Counted from the first letter of the stretch, positions 19,151 through 29,706 are shown. The stretch is DNA of 64,000 nt from Methylophaga nitratireducenticrescens (GCF_000260985.4 NC_017857.3:744001-808000); one strand, 5' to 3'. Numbers and translations: made by a program. The notes: a model not told the origin generated them from the sequence alone.

Positions 19151-20411
19151 GACTTATATGAACATCAATTAGGTTGAGTAATCGCTGGCTGGCACCTTTA
19201 CTTTGTTCAATCAGGAGTTTACCCGCATCTCCCATTTCAGCGCGACGCTGTGGATCTTTTAATAATTCAATAACAGAATCGGCTAATTGTTCAGGATTTT
19301 TTACTTCAATCGCTGCATGATGCTCGAGAAATTGTCTGGTTACTTCTAGAAAATTAAAATAATGAGGGCCTGTGATAACGGGACGTGAGAGTGCAGCGGG
19401 TTCTAGTATATTATGGCCACCATGATTAACAAGACTTCCGCCAACAAATGCCACATCGGCTGTTCCATAAAAAACAGATAACTCTCCCATGGTATCAATT
19501 ACCAAAGCCTGAACCTGGTTTCCACACGGTTTACCTTCACTTCTGCGCAGTGTATTTAATCCACTTCGCCGGCACAGTGCCGCCACACGATCAAAGCGTT
19601 CAGGATGGCGCGGTACGATGATTAACAATAAATCACGAAACTGGCTACGGATTGTACGAGCAGCATCCAGTATTAATTCTTCTTCACCATCATGGGTGCT
19701 GGCAGCAATGAACGACGGTCGATTTCCCCATAACGCACGTATTGATTCTGCTCGCTCTAAAACGCTGGCAGGTAAACTAATTTCATATTTCAGGTTACCA
19801 ACAGCATGTACTTTGTTCTTAAGCGCACCAAGTTGAACAAAGCGTTCACGATCGCTCTGCGTTTGTGCGGCAATAAGCGGTACGTTCTCAAGCATCTGTC
19901 GTGTAAAGTTGCTGACTTTCTGGTATCCACGAGCACTGCGGGCAGACAGTCTTGCGTTAGCAATTACAACTGGGATTGAACGTTCAGCACAGATCAACAG
20001 CAAATTAGGCCATAGCTCAGTTTCCATAATAATGCCGAACTGCGGCTGCATTGCGTCCAGGAAATGTTTGATGGCAAATGGCATATCATAAGGTAGATAG
20101 ACATGTAGCATCGCATCAGCAAACAAAGTTTTTACTCTGGCACTACCGGTTGGTGTCATGGTGGTGATAAGAATTTGATGTTCAGGATATCGTTCTTGCA
20201 AACCCTTAATAAGAGGACGACAAGCCTCGACTTCACCTACAGATACGGCATGAACCCAGATTAGATTTTGCTTGGAGGAACGCGAAGGGATGCAGCCAAA
20301 ACGCTCATTCCAACGTTTGAAGTAATCAGGTGCTTTAAAGCTTCGCCAAATTAATCTCATCAATATGAGCGGCAATGCCAGATAAAATAATATTGAGTAA
20401 ATGACTTTCAA
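19137..20411 (-). CDS. waaA: 3-deoxy-D-manno-octulosonic acid (Kdo) transferase
   Basis: A GT30 enzyme at the inner face of the cytoplasmic membrane that adds Kdo to lipid IVA. At 424 aa it has the N-terminal hydrophobic anchor, the conserved HAVSVGE acceptor-site motif with its glutamate, TTMTPTGS, and METELWPN. It sits back-to-back with an LpxL-type acyltransferase that acts on the Kdo product; the two starts are about 85 bp apart. Whether it adds one or two Kdo residues cannot be told from the sequence. Confidence 0.96.
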   Translation of the reverse strand: MKVIYSILFYLALPLILMRLIWRSFKAPDYFKRWNERFGCIPSRSSKQNLIWVHAVSVGEVEACRPLIKGLQERYPEHQILITTMTPTGSARVKTLFADAMLHVYLPYDMPFAIKHFLDAMQPQFGIIMETELWPNLLLICAERSIPVVIANARLSARSARGYQKVSNFTRQMLENVPLIAAQTQSDRERFVQLGALKNKVHAVGNLKYEISLPASVLERAESIRALWGNRPSFIAASTHDGEEELILDAARTIRSQFRDLLLIIVPRHPERFDRVAALCRRSGLNTLRRSEGKPCGNQVQALVIDTMGELSVFYGTADVAFVGGSLVNHGGHNILEPAALSRPVITGPHYFNFLEVTRQFLEHHAAIEVKNPEQLADSVIELLKDPQRRAEMGDAGKLLIEQSKGASQRLLNLIDVHISHVQR

Positions 20412-20495
20412 ATTGGACTCACGGGAGACAGTTTTTTAAGCTTAAATTGACTTGGGATGATAGCATAGACACTGTTTTGTATTGTTATTGCACAG

Positions 20496-21416
20496 ATGAA
20501 AATTCTCAGTAAAAAATTCCTTCACCCTCGCTTTTGGCCTAATTGGCTTGGCTTGGGGTTAATGCGCATCTCTATTTATTTGCCCAAATCCTGGCAATTG
20601 TTTGCGGGTCATAGTTTGGGTCGTCTAATGCGATTATTTATGAAGGATCGTGAGCGTGTCGCCAAGCGAAACCTTGAACTATGCTTCCCTGAAATGAGCC
20701 TTAAAGCACGAAAAGACTTACTGAATGAAAATATGCTGACCATGGGCATGATGCCAATTGAGACGGCTATAAGCTGGTGGGCCAGCGACAAGAGCCTCAA
20801 TAAACGAGTCGAATACCATGGACTTGAACATATTCAGAATGCGTTGGCCAAAGGAAAAGGGGTTTTATTACTGACAGGACACTTTACCAGTATGGAGCTA
20901 GGTGGCCGCTTAATCATGCTTAAACAACCTTGTTATGTCATGTTTCGCGAGCTTAAAAGCCCACTATTTAATGCTGTTATGATGCATCAGCGTCAGCGTC
21001 ATAGTGAAGGCATAATACTGCAAGCAGATATGCGGGGTATGTTACGGGCATTAAAAAAGAATAATGTGGTGTGGTACGCACCGGATCAGGATTTTGGCCG
21101 GAGAACCAGTGTTTTTGCCAAATTTTTCGGTGTAAATGCCGCCACTATTCCAGCAACAGCACGGCTTGCCAAAATGAGTGGTGCAGCCGTTGTACCATAT
21201 GTACCAAGACGCTTGCCCAATGGAAATTATGTGATTGATATTGGACCAGCCTGGGAAAACTACCCAATTGGTGATGAACTGGCTGATGCGCAAAGAGTAA
21301 ATGACTGGGTAGAAGCAGAAATAAAAAAAACGCCGACACAGTACTTATGGGTACATCGGCGATTTAAAACCCAGCCAGAGGGCAAAGGGTTACTCTATAA
21401 AAAGCTCAGGGGCTAA
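20496..21416 (+). CDS. lpxL: Lipid A late acyltransferase (LpxL/HtrB family)
   Basis: A 306-aa membrane-associated acyltransferase that transfers a secondary acyl chain to Kdo2-lipid IVA. The HX4E catalytic motif is HFTSME (129-134), followed by the conserved YAPDQDFGRR region. One N-terminal hydrophobic anchor is present. LpxL and LpxM paralogues cannot be separated by eye, so the symbol is provisional. Its last codons overlap by 4 bp the end of the convergent pagL-like gene. Confidence 0.9.
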   Translation: MKILSKKFLHPRFWPNWLGLGLMRISIYLPKSWQLFAGHSLGRLMRLFMKDRERVAKRNLELCFPEMSLKARKDLLNENMLTMGMMPIETAISWWASDKSLNKRVEYHGLEHIQNALAKGKGVLLLTGHFTSMELGGRLIMLKQPCYVMFRELKSPLFNAVMMHQRQRHSEGIILQADMRGMLRALKKNNVVWYAPDQDFGRRTSVFAKFFGVNAATIPATARLAKMSGAAVVPYVPRRLPNGNYVIDIGPAWENYPIGDELADAQRVNDWVEAEIKKTPTQYLWVHRRFKTQPEGKGLLYKKLRG

Positions 21417-21901
21417 CGATAGAATGGTGAAAAACTGTAGCTAAACATTAATGATTCAGAGCCAGGATTATTTTTGGCCAGATCAGCATTAGACATATGG
21501 TAGAGGGTCAAAGCTATGCGTGAAGATGGATTGATTCGATAACCCAGTTCAATGCCTGAGCGAAATAAAAACCCACTGCCTAAATCCTGACCATCACCAT
21601 CTTCATACGCTACACCTGCCAACTGGGGTGTTAACACCCATTTTTCTCCCATGTTTATATCGTAGCGGGCGCCGGCATGTACCCAGTAGCCGCCGTCAGA
21701 ATTGGCACTCACCCCAACGGCTGGAATGAGATTAAAGAATGAGTCCTGCGAGGCAAATCGATATTCGACGCCCAACTCGAGTGAATTATCACTCTCAAAA
21801 ACTTCAAAACTGCCTGCAGAGATAGCCACTTCTGGAGATTGTGCTTCAACGCTAAAGCAGGCCAGCAATCCTAAAATTCCGACAATGCCCTGTTTTTTCA
21901 T
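21413..21901 (-). CDS. pagL: Outer-membrane lipid A 3-O-deacylase, PagL type
   Basis: A 162-aa protein with a signal peptide (to about residue 20) and alternating beta-barrel sequence ending in phenylalanine/tyrosine/arginine. The C-terminal motif gives His135, Ser137 and Glu149, with the same spacing as the H-S-E triad of Pseudomonas PagL. It is expected to remove the 3-O-linked acyl chain from lipid A. AGGATAA precedes the ATG. It converges on the lpxL-type gene, with the two stops overlapping. Confidence 0.87.
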   Translation of the reverse strand: MKKQGIVGILGLLACFSVEAQSPEVAISAGSFEVFESDNSLELGVEYRFASQDSFFNLIPAVGVSANSDGGYWVHAGARYDINMGEKWVLTPQLAGVAYEDGDGQDLGSGFLFRSGIELGYRINPSSRIALTLYHMSNADLAKNNPGSESLMFSYSFSPFYR

Positions 21902-21978
21902 TTTTTTATTATCCTTTTTAAACTTATCAAAATCAGGTTATTAGATAACATGATTCAAGCAATTTGAGAAGTTTAAAA

Positions 21979-22003
21979 ACAAAAAACCACCCGAAGGTGG
22001 TTT
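21979..22003 (-). terminator. Terminator of the rplM-rpsI operon
   Basis: AAACCACC (21984-21991) and GGTGGTTT (21996-22003) form an 8-bp stem with a CGAA loop on the + strand (TTCG on the transcribed strand), followed on the minus strand by a T-rich run. It lies 24 bp after the rpsI stop. Confidence 0.9.
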
Positions 22004-22026
22004 CTTGTGTTCGATAAAACGTCGTA

Positions 22027-22416
22027 TTAACGTTTTGAGAACTGTGGTTTCTTACGTGCTTTATGCAGACCAATTTTCTTACGTTCAACAGCACGTGCAT
22101 CACGAGTGATGAAGCCTGCGCTACGTAGGTCAGTTTTCAGTTCACTGTTATATTCAACAAGCGCGCGGCTGATACCATGACGAATCGCACCAGCTTGGCC
22201 GTTGTTACCACCACCACGAACGGTGATTTTTAAGTCAACTTTGTCAAGCATTTCAACCAGTTCAAGTGGCTGACGAACAACCATGCGAGATGTTTCACGA
22301 CCGAAGTAATCTTCAAGGCTGCGTGTGTTGATGGTGATGTTGCCGCTGCCTGGCTTCATGAATACACGAGCGGTTGAACTTTTGCGACGGCCTGTAGCGT
22401 AGTAAGAATCTGCCAT
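22027..22416 (-). CDS. rpsI: Small ribosomal subunit protein uS9
   Basis: Ribosomal protein S9, 129 aa, close to the E. coli length. The conserved opening [14 protein letters not shown] and the C-terminal KKPQFSKR, whose tail reaches the P-site tRNA, are intact. It is 12 bp downstream of rplM in the standard rplM-rpsI operon and ends at a strong terminator. Confidence 0.99.
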   Translation of the reverse strand: MADSYYATGRRKSSTARVFMKPGSGNITINTRSLEDYFGRETSRMVVRQPLELVEMLDKVDLKITVRGGGNNGQAGAIRHGISRALVEYNSELKTDLRSAGFITRDARAVERKKIGLHKARKKPQFSKR

Positions 22417-22428
22417 GACGATATCCGA

Positions 22429-22857
22429 TTAAATTTCCAGCATTTTAGGTTGTTGAGCTGCGTGTGGATGTTCAGTACCAGCATAAACTTTCAGCTTGCT
22501 GAACATTGCACGGCCCAGAGGATTTTTAGGCAACATGCCTTTCACTGCTGTTTGAATAACACGCTCAGGCGCTTTATCCAATTGTTTTTCCAGTGAGATA
22601 GATTTAATACCACCAATGTGACCTGTGTGATGGTAGTAAATTTTATCTTTCATTTTGTTGCCAGAAACACGCAGTTTCTCAGCATTAACAACAACGATGT
22701 AATCGCCGGTATCAACATGAGGAGTATAAATAGCTTTGTGTTTGCCGCGCAGACGGCGAGCGATTTCTGTTGCCATACGGCCCAGAGTTTTGCCATCGGC
22801 ATCAATTACGAACCAGTCGCGACGAACTTCTGCTGGTTTTGCACTTAAGGTTTTCAT
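22429..22857 (-). CDS. rplM: Large ribosomal subunit protein uL13
   Basis: Ribosomal protein L13. The ATG at 22857 gives [15 protein letters not shown] and 142 aa, matching the E. coli length; AGGAG lies about 11 bp upstream. An in-frame upstream ATG at 22887 would add ten residues absent from the family and is rejected. rpsI follows as usual. Confidence 0.98.
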   Translation of the reverse strand: MKTLSAKPAEVRRDWFVIDADGKTLGRMATEIARRLRGKHKAIYTPHVDTGDYIVVVNAEKLRVSGNKMKDKIYYHHTGHIGGIKSISLEKQLDKAPERVIQTAVKGMLPKNPLGRAMFSKLKVYAGTEHPHAAQQPKMLEI

Positions 22858-22943
22858 TCCGCGGGGTGCTCCTGAAAATATACGCATGCGGTCAAATAAA
22901 GAGGGAGAATGTTACGGATTCAAGCAAAGTCTGTCAACTGCAA

Positions 22944-23741
22944 TTAACTAAATAAGAATAGCAAAAAGCCACCCAGTACTAAGCGGTAAATGACAAAAGG
23001 CCACATGCCTATCCGTTCGAGTAGTTTAAGAAACAAAAAGATACAGATGTAAGCGCTGATGGCCGAGAATACCGCGCCAGCAGTTAAGGCGAACCAGTCC
23101 GTTGCTTGATCAGCTTTGATTAGTTTAACTGTTTCCAGGCCCCCTGCCAAAAAAATAACAGGAATGGATAATAAAAAAGAGAAGCGGGCAGCAGCTTCAC
23201 GTGTTAATCCCAACATCAAGGCTGCGGTCATAGTGATACCTGAACGTGAAGTCCCCGGGATGAGAGCCAATGCTTGGGAGAATCCAATAATAAAAATGTC
23301 TTTCCAGCCCATTTGTTCTTCTTGGCGATTTCGCTTGCCTTTCCAGTCTGCCCAGCCTAATAACAGACCGAATAAAATCGTTGTTGCGGCAATAACCAGC
23401 GGACTGCGTAGGAATAGCTCGATGAAGTCATCCAAAAATAATCCGGCCAGTCCGACCGGGATAGTTCCGATAATGACGGCCCAGGCTAATTTACTTTCAC
23501 CTACAGTTTGTCTTTGTTGCAAGGAGCGAATCCAATCAAAGATAAGTTGTCTGATGGTCGCTCGAAAATAAAAAATAACCGCTGTCAGTGTGCCCACATG
23601 CACTGCGACATCAAAGGCCAGTCCTTGGTCTTCCCATCCAGCAATAATGGGTAACAGTATTAGATGCGCAGAGCTTGAAATGGGGAGAAACTCTGTCAGA
23701 CCTTGTAAAAGAGCAAGTGCAATGATTTGTACAATTTCCAT
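22944..23741 (-). CDS. uppP: Undecaprenyl-diphosphatase UppP/BacA
   Basis: A polytopic membrane phosphatase that recycles undecaprenyl pyrophosphate for peptidoglycan and LPS synthesis; overexpression gives bacitracin resistance. The two signature loops are QGLTEFLPISSSAH near the N-terminus and PGTSRSG near residue 165. The ATG at 23741 (MEIVQIIA) gives 265 aa; an in-frame TTG at 23771 is less likely. It stands between rplM and a divergent dehydrogenase gene. Confidence 0.95.
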   Translation of the reverse strand: MEIVQIIALALLQGLTEFLPISSSAHLILLPIIAGWEDQGLAFDVAVHVGTLTAVIFYFRATIRQLIFDWIRSLQQRQTVGESKLAWAVIIGTIPVGLAGLFLDDFIELFLRSPLVIAATTILFGLLLGWADWKGKRNRQEEQMGWKDIFIIGFSQALALIPGTSRSGITMTAALMLGLTREAAARFSFLLSIPVIFLAGGLETVKLIKADQATDWFALTAGAVFSAISAYICIFLFLKLLERIGMWPFVIYRLVLGGFLLFLFS

Positions 23742-23864
23742 ATTTTTCTCGTTTACGGACTGAGTCGGCAAAAGGCCCAGTATTTATGGGTCTTATATTA
23801 TCCGGCTTCGTGTTAAAATTTGCGATCGAATTATCACTTTTCAATCAGGATTAGCTGACCCGTT

Positions 23865-26800
23865 ATGTCAACTCGTATAAGAGAAATCCCTTATAACTAC
23901 ACTTCTTTCTCAGATCGTGAAATCGTTATTCGATATCTGGGCGAGCCGATGTGGGAAATTCTGCAACAGTTGCGTGAACAACGCAAAACTGGACGCAGTG
24001 CGAATATGTTGTTTGAAGTTTTGGGTGATATGTGGGTTATATCGCGTAATCCTTACATTCAAGATGATTTGATTGAAAACCGTAAACGTTGGGATTCTCT
24101 CCGTCATGCTTTGCATCATCGTCTGGATCAGATCCGTCAACGTGCAACTGAAAATGAAAATCAATTAGCGCTTGAGCTTGAGCATGCAGCTCGCAAGGCA
24201 GTAGGGAAGTTTGAGCATGAGCTGCTGGCAACGGCGGATCGTCGCAAAGTGGTTATGCGCCGTCTTAGCCGTGTGACTAAAAAACACAACATCTGCTTTG
24301 ATGGCTTATCTCGTGTGTCGCATGTAACAGACGCCACAGACTGGCGTGTTGAATATCCGCTGGCCGTTATCAAACCGGATACCGAAGAAGAAATGGCCGC
24401 TATTATTGCCGCCAGTATCGAGTTGGGTCTAACCGTCATTCCTCGAGGCGGTGGTACCGGCTATACCGGTGGTGCGATTCCGTTGACTGCGGATAGTGTC
24501 GTTATCAATACCGAAAAACTGGAAGGGTTAGGTGCTGTCGTTTACCGCAAGCTTCCCGGACGTGATGATGAAGTTGCTACTGTACGTGCTGAGGCCGGTG
24601 TTGTAACCCGTCGATTGTCTGATCTTGCTGGTAAAAATGGTTTGGTCTTTGCTGTGGATCCGACGTCTCAGGATGCCTCGACTATCGGCGGAAATGTGGC
24701 GATGAATGCGGGTGGTAAAAAAGCCGTTATGTGGGGAACCGCACTGGATAATCTGGTTTCCTGGAAAATGGTGACGCCCGATGCGACTTGGATGGAAGTG
24801 GAACGGCTAAATCACAATATGGGCAAAATCCATGATATTGAGATGGCGACTTTCAGAATCAGTCGCTTTCATGCAGATGGCAAAACATTGTTGGAAGCGC
24901 CTGAAGAGATTGCCATACCTGCACAGCAGTTACGCAAGTTGGGCTTGGGTAAAGATGTAACCAACAAGTTTCTGGGTGGCTTGCCTGGCATTCAGAAAGA
25001 AGGTTGCGACGGCTTGATTACCTCTGCGGTGTTTGTTCTTCACCGCATGCCACAGTTTATTCGAACGGTTTGTCTGGAGTTCTTTGGTAACGATTTGACC
25101 AAAGCTGTGCCGGCAATTGTGGAAACCAAAAACTTTCTTGATAACAACAAAAAAGTATTGCTCGCTGGTATGGAGCATTTGGATGAGCGTTACGTCAAAG
25201 CAGTGGACTACAGCACCAAAGCACCCCGTTCAGAATTACCGAAAATGGTCTTACTGATCGATATCGTCGGAGATGATGAAAACGCTGTAGCTGAAGCCAG
25301 TTCGGAAGTAGTGCGTTTATCGAATGCTCGTGAGGGCGAGGGGTTTGTGGCGGTCAGTCCTGAAGCCCGTGCCCGATTCTGGGCTGATCGGGCGCGTACC
25401 GCAGCCATTGCTAAACATACCAATGCTTTCAAAATTAATGAAGATGTGGTTATTCCACTTGAGCGTTTGTCCGAATATAACGATGGAATTGAACGCATCA
25501 ACATTATTCATTCCACTCAAAATAAATTGCGCATGGTAGAAGCGGTATTGCAGTTCTTAAGCAGTCAACCAAAAGAATTGAAACAAACTGTCAAAAAACT
25601 CGATGACAGCGCTGAAAATGACGCTATTCTGCAATCGAAGATTGATACTGCCTGCAGCCATTTGCGTGTGGTACAGGCTCGCTGGCAGGAAGTCCTGGAT
25701 AACCTAGATTCGGTCGCGTTGAATCATAAAGAATTGTTATCCGATGAAGTCCTGAATTTGCTGGCTGAGACCGATACTTTATTTAATGTATTGCAACGCC
25801 GAGATTTACGTATTTCTTATCGTAAAGAGGTTGAAAAACCACTGAAAGAACTGTTTCAGGGACAATCTCTGGAGGCGTTGCGTAACAAATTGGATGATAT
25901 TCATAAGGAGTTACGTTCAAGCCGACTGTTTGTTGCCACCCATATGCATGCCGGTGACGGTAATGTGCATACGAATATTCCGGTGAACTCAAACGACTAT
26001 CAGATGATGCATGAAGCTGAACTGATCGTTGATGGGGTAATGAAGCTGGCAGGTGAATTAGGAGGCGTTATCTCTGGTGAGCATGGAATTGGTCTGACCA
26101 AAATGCAATATCTGGATAAAGCCACTATAGATGCTTTTGCTGGATATAAACAGAAGGTGGATCCACTAGGCCGTTTCAATGCCGGTAAACTGCTCGCTGG
26201 CTCAGGCCTGGAAAACGCTTACACACCTTCTTTGAGATTACTGCAACAGGAAGCACTAATTCTTGAAGCCAGCGATTTGGGTGAGATTAATAACGATATC
26301 AAGGATTGCCTGCGTTGTGGTAAATGTAAGCCAGAATGTACCACCCATGTACCGCGTGCCAATTTGTATTATTCACCCCGCGACAAGATCCTGGGTACAG
26401 GTTTGATTATGGAAGCATTCCTCTATGAGGAACAAACCCGCCGTGGCATTTCAGTACGTCATTTTGAAGAAATGAATGATGTAGCCGATCACTGCACAAT
26501 TTGTCATCGCTGTCTAAACCCATGCCCGGTCAATATAGACTTTGGTGATGTATCAGTGAAGTTGCGGGCTGTGTTGAAGAAACAGGGCAAACGTCATTTG
26601 AATCTGGGAACATGGTCGTCAATGGCGTATTTGAATGCTACGGACCCTTTGACCGTTAAAGTTATGCATAAAACCATGATTCAAATGGGGTTCAAAGCTC
26701 AACGTCTGGCACACTCGGCAGCTAAATATCTGGGACTTCTGGCTAACAAAAAGAAAAAGCCTCCCTTACCCACTACAGGTAAAACACCATTACGTGAACA

Positions 26801-27722
26801 GGTTGTTCATTTTGTTAAAAAACCCATGCCGGGTAATCTGCCGACGCGAACCACGCGTGGCATGCTGGGACTGGAAGATGACAAAATGGTACCGATTCTG
26901 CGGGATCCAAACAAGGTCAGTGAAGATTCCGATGCGGTATTTTATTTCCCTGGCTGTGGTTCAGAACGACTGTTCAGTCAGGTGGGGCTGGCAACTCTGG
27001 CGATGTTATATGAAGTAGGTACTGAAACGGTGTTACCTCCCGGGTATTTATGTTGCGGTTATCCACAGGCTGCTACCGGTGATGATGACAAAGCTACAGC
27101 TATTTCCACCAGTAATCGGGTGTTATTCCATCGAGTGGCCAATACGCTGAATTATATGGATATCAAGACCGTTATCGTGTCTTGTGGAACCTGCATGGAC
27201 CAACTGCTCAAATATGAATTTGAAGCAATTTTTCCGGGCTGCCGCTTATTGGATATTCATGAGTATCTGATGGAGAAAGGCGTCAAGATGGAAGGGGTTG
27301 ATGGTGTGCAATATCTCTATCATGAGCCTTGCCACACACCAATGAAGACCTATAAATCTACCAATGTGGCCGCTACATTACTGGGTCAGCAGGTGACATT
27401 GAATGATCGTTGCTGTGGTGAGGCGGGGTCGTTTGCTGTCGCTCGTCCGGACATTGCCACTCAGGTACGATTCCGCAAGGAAGAAGAGATCACCAAGGGC
27501 ATTCAAGAGTTGACCGGTCAGGACAAGGCAGTCAAAGGTAATGTGAAAATGCTGACTTCCTGTCCGGCCTGTCAGCAGGGTCTGTCACGCTACAACGAAG
27601 ATACCGGTATTGAAACCGATTATATTGTGGTGGAAGTGGCTAAACACGTGTTAGGTGAACAATGGCATACACAGTTTATTGATAACGTGAAAGCAGGAGG
27701 TATTGAGCGGGTACTGCTTTAG
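23865..27722 (+). CDS. FAD-linked oxidoreductase with Fe-S and CCG domains (DUF3683 type)
   Basis: A very large, 1285-aa, D-2-hydroxyacid/lactate dehydrogenase-like enzyme. In order: an N-terminal region of about 160 residues that fits DUF3683; an FAD_binding_4 domain (about 165-300, with [11 protein letters not shown]); an FAD-oxidase C domain reaching about residue 775 with MHAGDGNVH and GEHGIGL; two 4Fe-4S motifs (about 815-825 and 876-887); and two cysteine-rich CCG domains (FPGCG near 1028 and CCGY near 1063, then HEPCH near 1153 and CCGEAGS near 1183), as in GlpC/HdrB. The substrate is unknown; D-lactate or D-2-hydroxyglutarate are candidates. It stands alone and ends in a strong terminator. 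Confidence 0.88.
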   Translation: MSTRIREIPYNYTSFSDREIVIRYLGEPMWEILQQLREQRKTGRSANMLFEVLGDMWVISRNPYIQDDLIENRKRWDSLRHALHHRLDQIRQRATENENQLALELEHAARKAVGKFEHELLATADRRKVVMRRLSRVTKKHNICFDGLSRVSHVTDATDWRVEYPLAVIKPDTEEEMAAIIAASIELGLTVIPRGGGTGYTGGAIPLTADSVVINTEKLEGLGAVVYRKLPGRDDEVATVRAEAGVVTRRLSDLAGKNGLVFAVDPTSQDASTIGGNVAMNAGGKKAVMWGTALDNLVSWKMVTPDATWMEVERLNHNMGKIHDIEMATFRISRFHADGKTLLEAPEEIAIPAQQLRKLGLGKDVTNKFLGGLPGIQKEGCDGLITSAVFVLHRMPQFIRTVCLEFFGNDLTKAVPAIVETKNFLDNNKKVLLAGMEHLDERYVKAVDYSTKAPRSELPKMVLLIDIVGDDENAVAEASSEVVRLSNAREGEGFVAVSPEARARFWADRARTAAIAKHTNAFKINEDVVIPLERLSEYNDGIERINIIHSTQNKLRMVEAVLQFLSSQPKELKQTVKKLDDSAENDAILQSKIDTACSHLRVVQARWQEVLDNLDSVALNHKELLSDEVLNLLAETDTLFNVLQRRDLRISYRKEVEKPLKELFQGQSLEALRNKLDDIHKELRSSRLFVATHMHAGDGNVHTNIPVNSNDYQMMHEAELIVDGVMKLAGELGGVISGEHGIGLTKMQYLDKATIDAFAGYKQKVDPLGRFNAGKLLAGSGLENAYTPSLRLLQQEALILEASDLGEINNDIKDCLRCGKCKPECTTHVPRANLYYSPRDKILGTGLIMEAFLYEEQTRRGISVRHFEEMNDVADHCTICHRCLNPCPVNIDFGDVSVKLRAVLKKQGKRHLNLGTWSSMAYLNATDPLTVKVMHKTMIQMGFKAQRLAHSAAKYLGLLANKKKKPPLPTTGKTPLREQVVHFVKKPMPGNLPTRTTRGMLGLEDDKMVPILRDPNKVSEDSDAVFYFPGCGSERLFSQVGLATLAMLYEVGTETVLPPGYLCCGYPQAATGDDDKATAISTSNRVLFHRVANTLNYMDIKTVIVSCGTCMDQLLKYEFEAIFPGCRLLDIHEYLMEKGVKMEGVDGVQYLYHEPCHTPMKTYKSTNVAATLLGQQVTLNDRCCGEAGSFAVARPDIATQVRFRKEEEITKGIQELTGQDKAVKGNVKMLTSCPACQQGLSRYNEDTGIETDYIVVEVAKHVLGEQWHTQFIDNVKAGGIERVLL

Positions 27723-27736
27723 CAGGTTTCTTGTTA

Positions 27737-27769
27737 TCCCGAACGCAGGAACTCTGCGTTCGGGATTTT
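27737..27769 (+). terminator. Strong Rho-independent terminator
   Basis: TCCCGAACGCAG (27737-27748) pairs perfectly over 12 bp with CTGCGTTCGGGA (27754-27765), with a 5-nt loop, followed by TTTT. It ends the dehydrogenase transcript and lies just before the convergent HopJ gene's stop. Confidence 0.92.
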
Positions 27770-27783
27770 CAACGGTGCCAGCT

Positions 27784-28131
27784 TTAATGCATGGGCGTTA
27801 ATACCTCGCCATTGAAGCTGACACGATCCCAGCCATAACGCAGAAAGTTACGGATATTCTGATGGTCTTCACCTTTGGGATTCAGCAAAACATCGCTACG
27901 ATAATAACGTCCAAAACAGGCTAAGGTCTGCGATTCCCCCAATTCATGCAAAATGCCAAAAAACAGAATTTTGCATGATCCATTATTCTCTCCAGCATCA
28001 TTATGCAGCTCACCGTTATGAAATGCAGTTGGGTTGAACTGGTAATTGGCATCAATTACCGCAATGGTATCTTCGAAATCAATTGCGGACGGATTATCAG
28101 TCAACGTGTTGAGAAATGTCGCTAAATCCAT
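27784..28131 (-). CDS. HopJ-family protein
   Basis: A 115-aa protein matching the HopJ family by its conserved tail (CFGRYYRSDVL, then DHQNIRNFLRYGW). The family was named after a Pseudomonas syringae effector but is widespread in free-living proteobacteria and is mostly of unknown cytoplasmic function. No secretion signal or type III genes are seen here, so an effector role is unlikely. It lies 15 bp downstream of the nitroreductase gene and is probably co-transcribed with it. Confidence 0.8.
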   Translation of the reverse strand: MDLATFLNTLTDNPSAIDFEDTIAVIDANYQFNPTAFHNGELHNDAGENNGSCKILFFGILHELGESQTLACFGRYYRSDVLLNPKGEDHQNIRNFLRYGWDRVSFNGEVLTPMH

Positions 28132-28146
28132 GGTAAAACTCCAAAA

Positions 28147-28812
28147 TCAATAAAAAAAGCGGGAAAATTCGGTCACTGGTTCACGAGCAGTTCGGTATTT
28201 ATTGACCGCAGCATGAGGATCTTCATAACCTATTGCCATACCACACACCAGAATAGTGTCAGCAGGATACTCCAGAATTTTTTTAACATTTTCAGGGTAT
28301 TCCGCCAGAGCGGCCTGCGGACAGGTTGCCAGGCCTTTATCCTGTGCTATCAGCATCAAATTCTGTATAAACATACCCAAATCCAGAAATGATCCGGTCT
28401 GCATCTCGGCATCCATAAAAAACAGCAGCATCACCGGTGCGTCAAAAGCCCGATAATTGGCTTCCCATTGTTTCCGTTGGGCGTGTTTGTCTTTCCGGTC
28501 AATCTGCAAACTCTGATAAAGCTGTAAACCACAGGCACGACGACGATCTATATACGGCGACTGCCAGGTCTCGGGATAATAAACATAGTCTGGTCTGGAC
28601 GCATGACCTTCTCTGAAAGCGTGAATAAGACTCTCAGAGAGTTGTTGTTTGGTGTTGCCGGTCACGACTGCTACTTGCCAGGGCTGGGTATTGGCGCCGG
28701 AAGGAGCATGACGGGCAATATCGAGGATTTCATGGATAAGTTTATCGCTTACCGTTTTATCCAGAAATGCCCGGGTGCTATGACGTTGTTTGATAAGCTC
28801 ATCAATCTTCAT
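28147..28812 (-). CDS. Nitroreductase-family flavoprotein
   Basis: A 221-aa FMN-dependent NAD(P)H oxidoreductase. It begins with the family hallmark RHSTRAF, followed by ARHAPSGANTQPWQ, which contacts FMN, and a C-terminal CGMAIGYEDP. The physiological substrate is not evident. Its start overlaps the end of the DUF454 membrane gene by 11 bp and HopJ follows, giving a three-gene operon. Confidence 0.93.
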   Translation of the reverse strand: MKIDELIKQRHSTRAFLDKTVSDKLIHEILDIARHAPSGANTQPWQVAVVTGNTKQQLSESLIHAFREGHASRPDYVYYPETWQSPYIDRRRACGLQLYQSLQIDRKDKHAQRKQWEANYRAFDAPVMLLFFMDAEMQTGSFLDLGMFIQNLMLIAQDKGLATCPQAALAEYPENVKKILEYPADTILVCGMAIGYEDPHAAVNKYRTAREPVTEFSRFFY

Positions 28813-29191
28813 ATTTCGGCTCTGCTTCTTTTAATCTCAGCACAAACCCTATCATTACCGCCGCTAAGACCAAAAGCATCAATTGCAATTCAATATGTCC
28901 CCATAACAAGGTGATTGAAAAGCCAAAGGCGATGATCAGCATAATAAGTGCCTGGATTTTGGTACGACGCCGTACGGTTTTGGTTTGATCCCATTGTTTG
29001 AGGGGGCCGCCTATCCACCGGTTATTTAACAACATAGCGTGAAACCGTGGTGAGGTCTCGGCAAAACAACCCAAGGCAAGAATCATAAATGGCGTAGTTG
29101 GCATCACCGGCAAAAATGCGCCAATTATTCCTAAAATGACGCATAACCAGCCACAGCTGAAAATTAAAAAATGTTTGATTCTTTTTTTCAT
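28802..29191 (-). CDS. DUF454 (YbaN-like) inner-membrane protein
   Basis: A 129-aa protein with about three to four hydrophobic segments. It carries the DUF454 pattern: GIIGAFLPVMPTTPF followed by a short region ending in ILALGCFAETS. Function is unknown. It is the first gene of the DUF454-nitroreductase-HopJ operon. Confidence 0.88.
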   Translation of the reverse strand: MKKRIKHFLIFSCGWLCVILGIIGAFLPVMPTTPFMILALGCFAETSPRFHAMLLNNRWIGGPLKQWDQTKTVRRRTKIQALIMLIIAFGFSITLLWGHIELQLMLLVLAAVMIGFVLRLKEAEPKYED

Positions 29192-29706
29192 ATAAAAATA
29201 GTGACTTGAATATCTAAAATTAAGGTTAGGGTCTGTTGATTTTTTAAAACCATCAATTCAGGAGGCTCATTTCACCCAACAATACGGAAGTGATACGGCG
29301 TCGTTATTCTACAGAAGTCACTTTCAACACAGTCGTCGGGGTGAATTGCTGCTCTGCTGGAGACCCCATGGTTATCCGCATAGATTTATTGCTGAAAATT
29401 TATCAGAACTTGAACATACCATAATGCTGGTGAATATATTTGAAATACGAAAGACAGCTGGGCACCGAATAAAAAGCAAAAAACACTCAGTGCCATTCTT
29501 AATTTATTCTGTAGCAATTAACGGCTCGAGATATGTTTAAGTTAGTTCTTACCGGTGGAGCTTACAAGCATTACACCGAAAGCTTTATGACACCAGAACA
29601 GATTGATGACGTAGATATCAGCAAGTTTCTGCGAGAAGAGGAACGTTATATTTAGCTTAGGCGTTATAATGGATTAACCAATTCTGGTGTTTGTAGTGAG
29701 TTTTTA
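29192..29706. other. Gene-poor 515-bp stretch with an element-like end
   Basis: AGGGTCTGTTGAT at about 29230 resembles the ends of the inverted-repeat elements at 51993 and 62453, but no matching second end is clear. A frame stays open from about 29200 to 29540 without any ATG before base 29400, and codes for nothing I recognise; it may be a decayed gene. One small candidate ORF at 29533 is listed separately. Confidence 0.4.
29533..29655 (+). CDS. Candidate small ORF, 40 aa
   Basis: An ATG-initiated frame of 40 codons (MFKLVLTGGAYKHY to REEERYI) ending 51 bp before rbgA. Its composition is protein-like and acidic at the C-terminus, but the ribosome-binding site is weak and I do not recognise a family. 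It may be a real small protein or the remnant of a longer one. Confidence 0.3.
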   Translation: MFKLVLTGGAYKHYTESFMTPEQIDDVDISKFLREEERYI

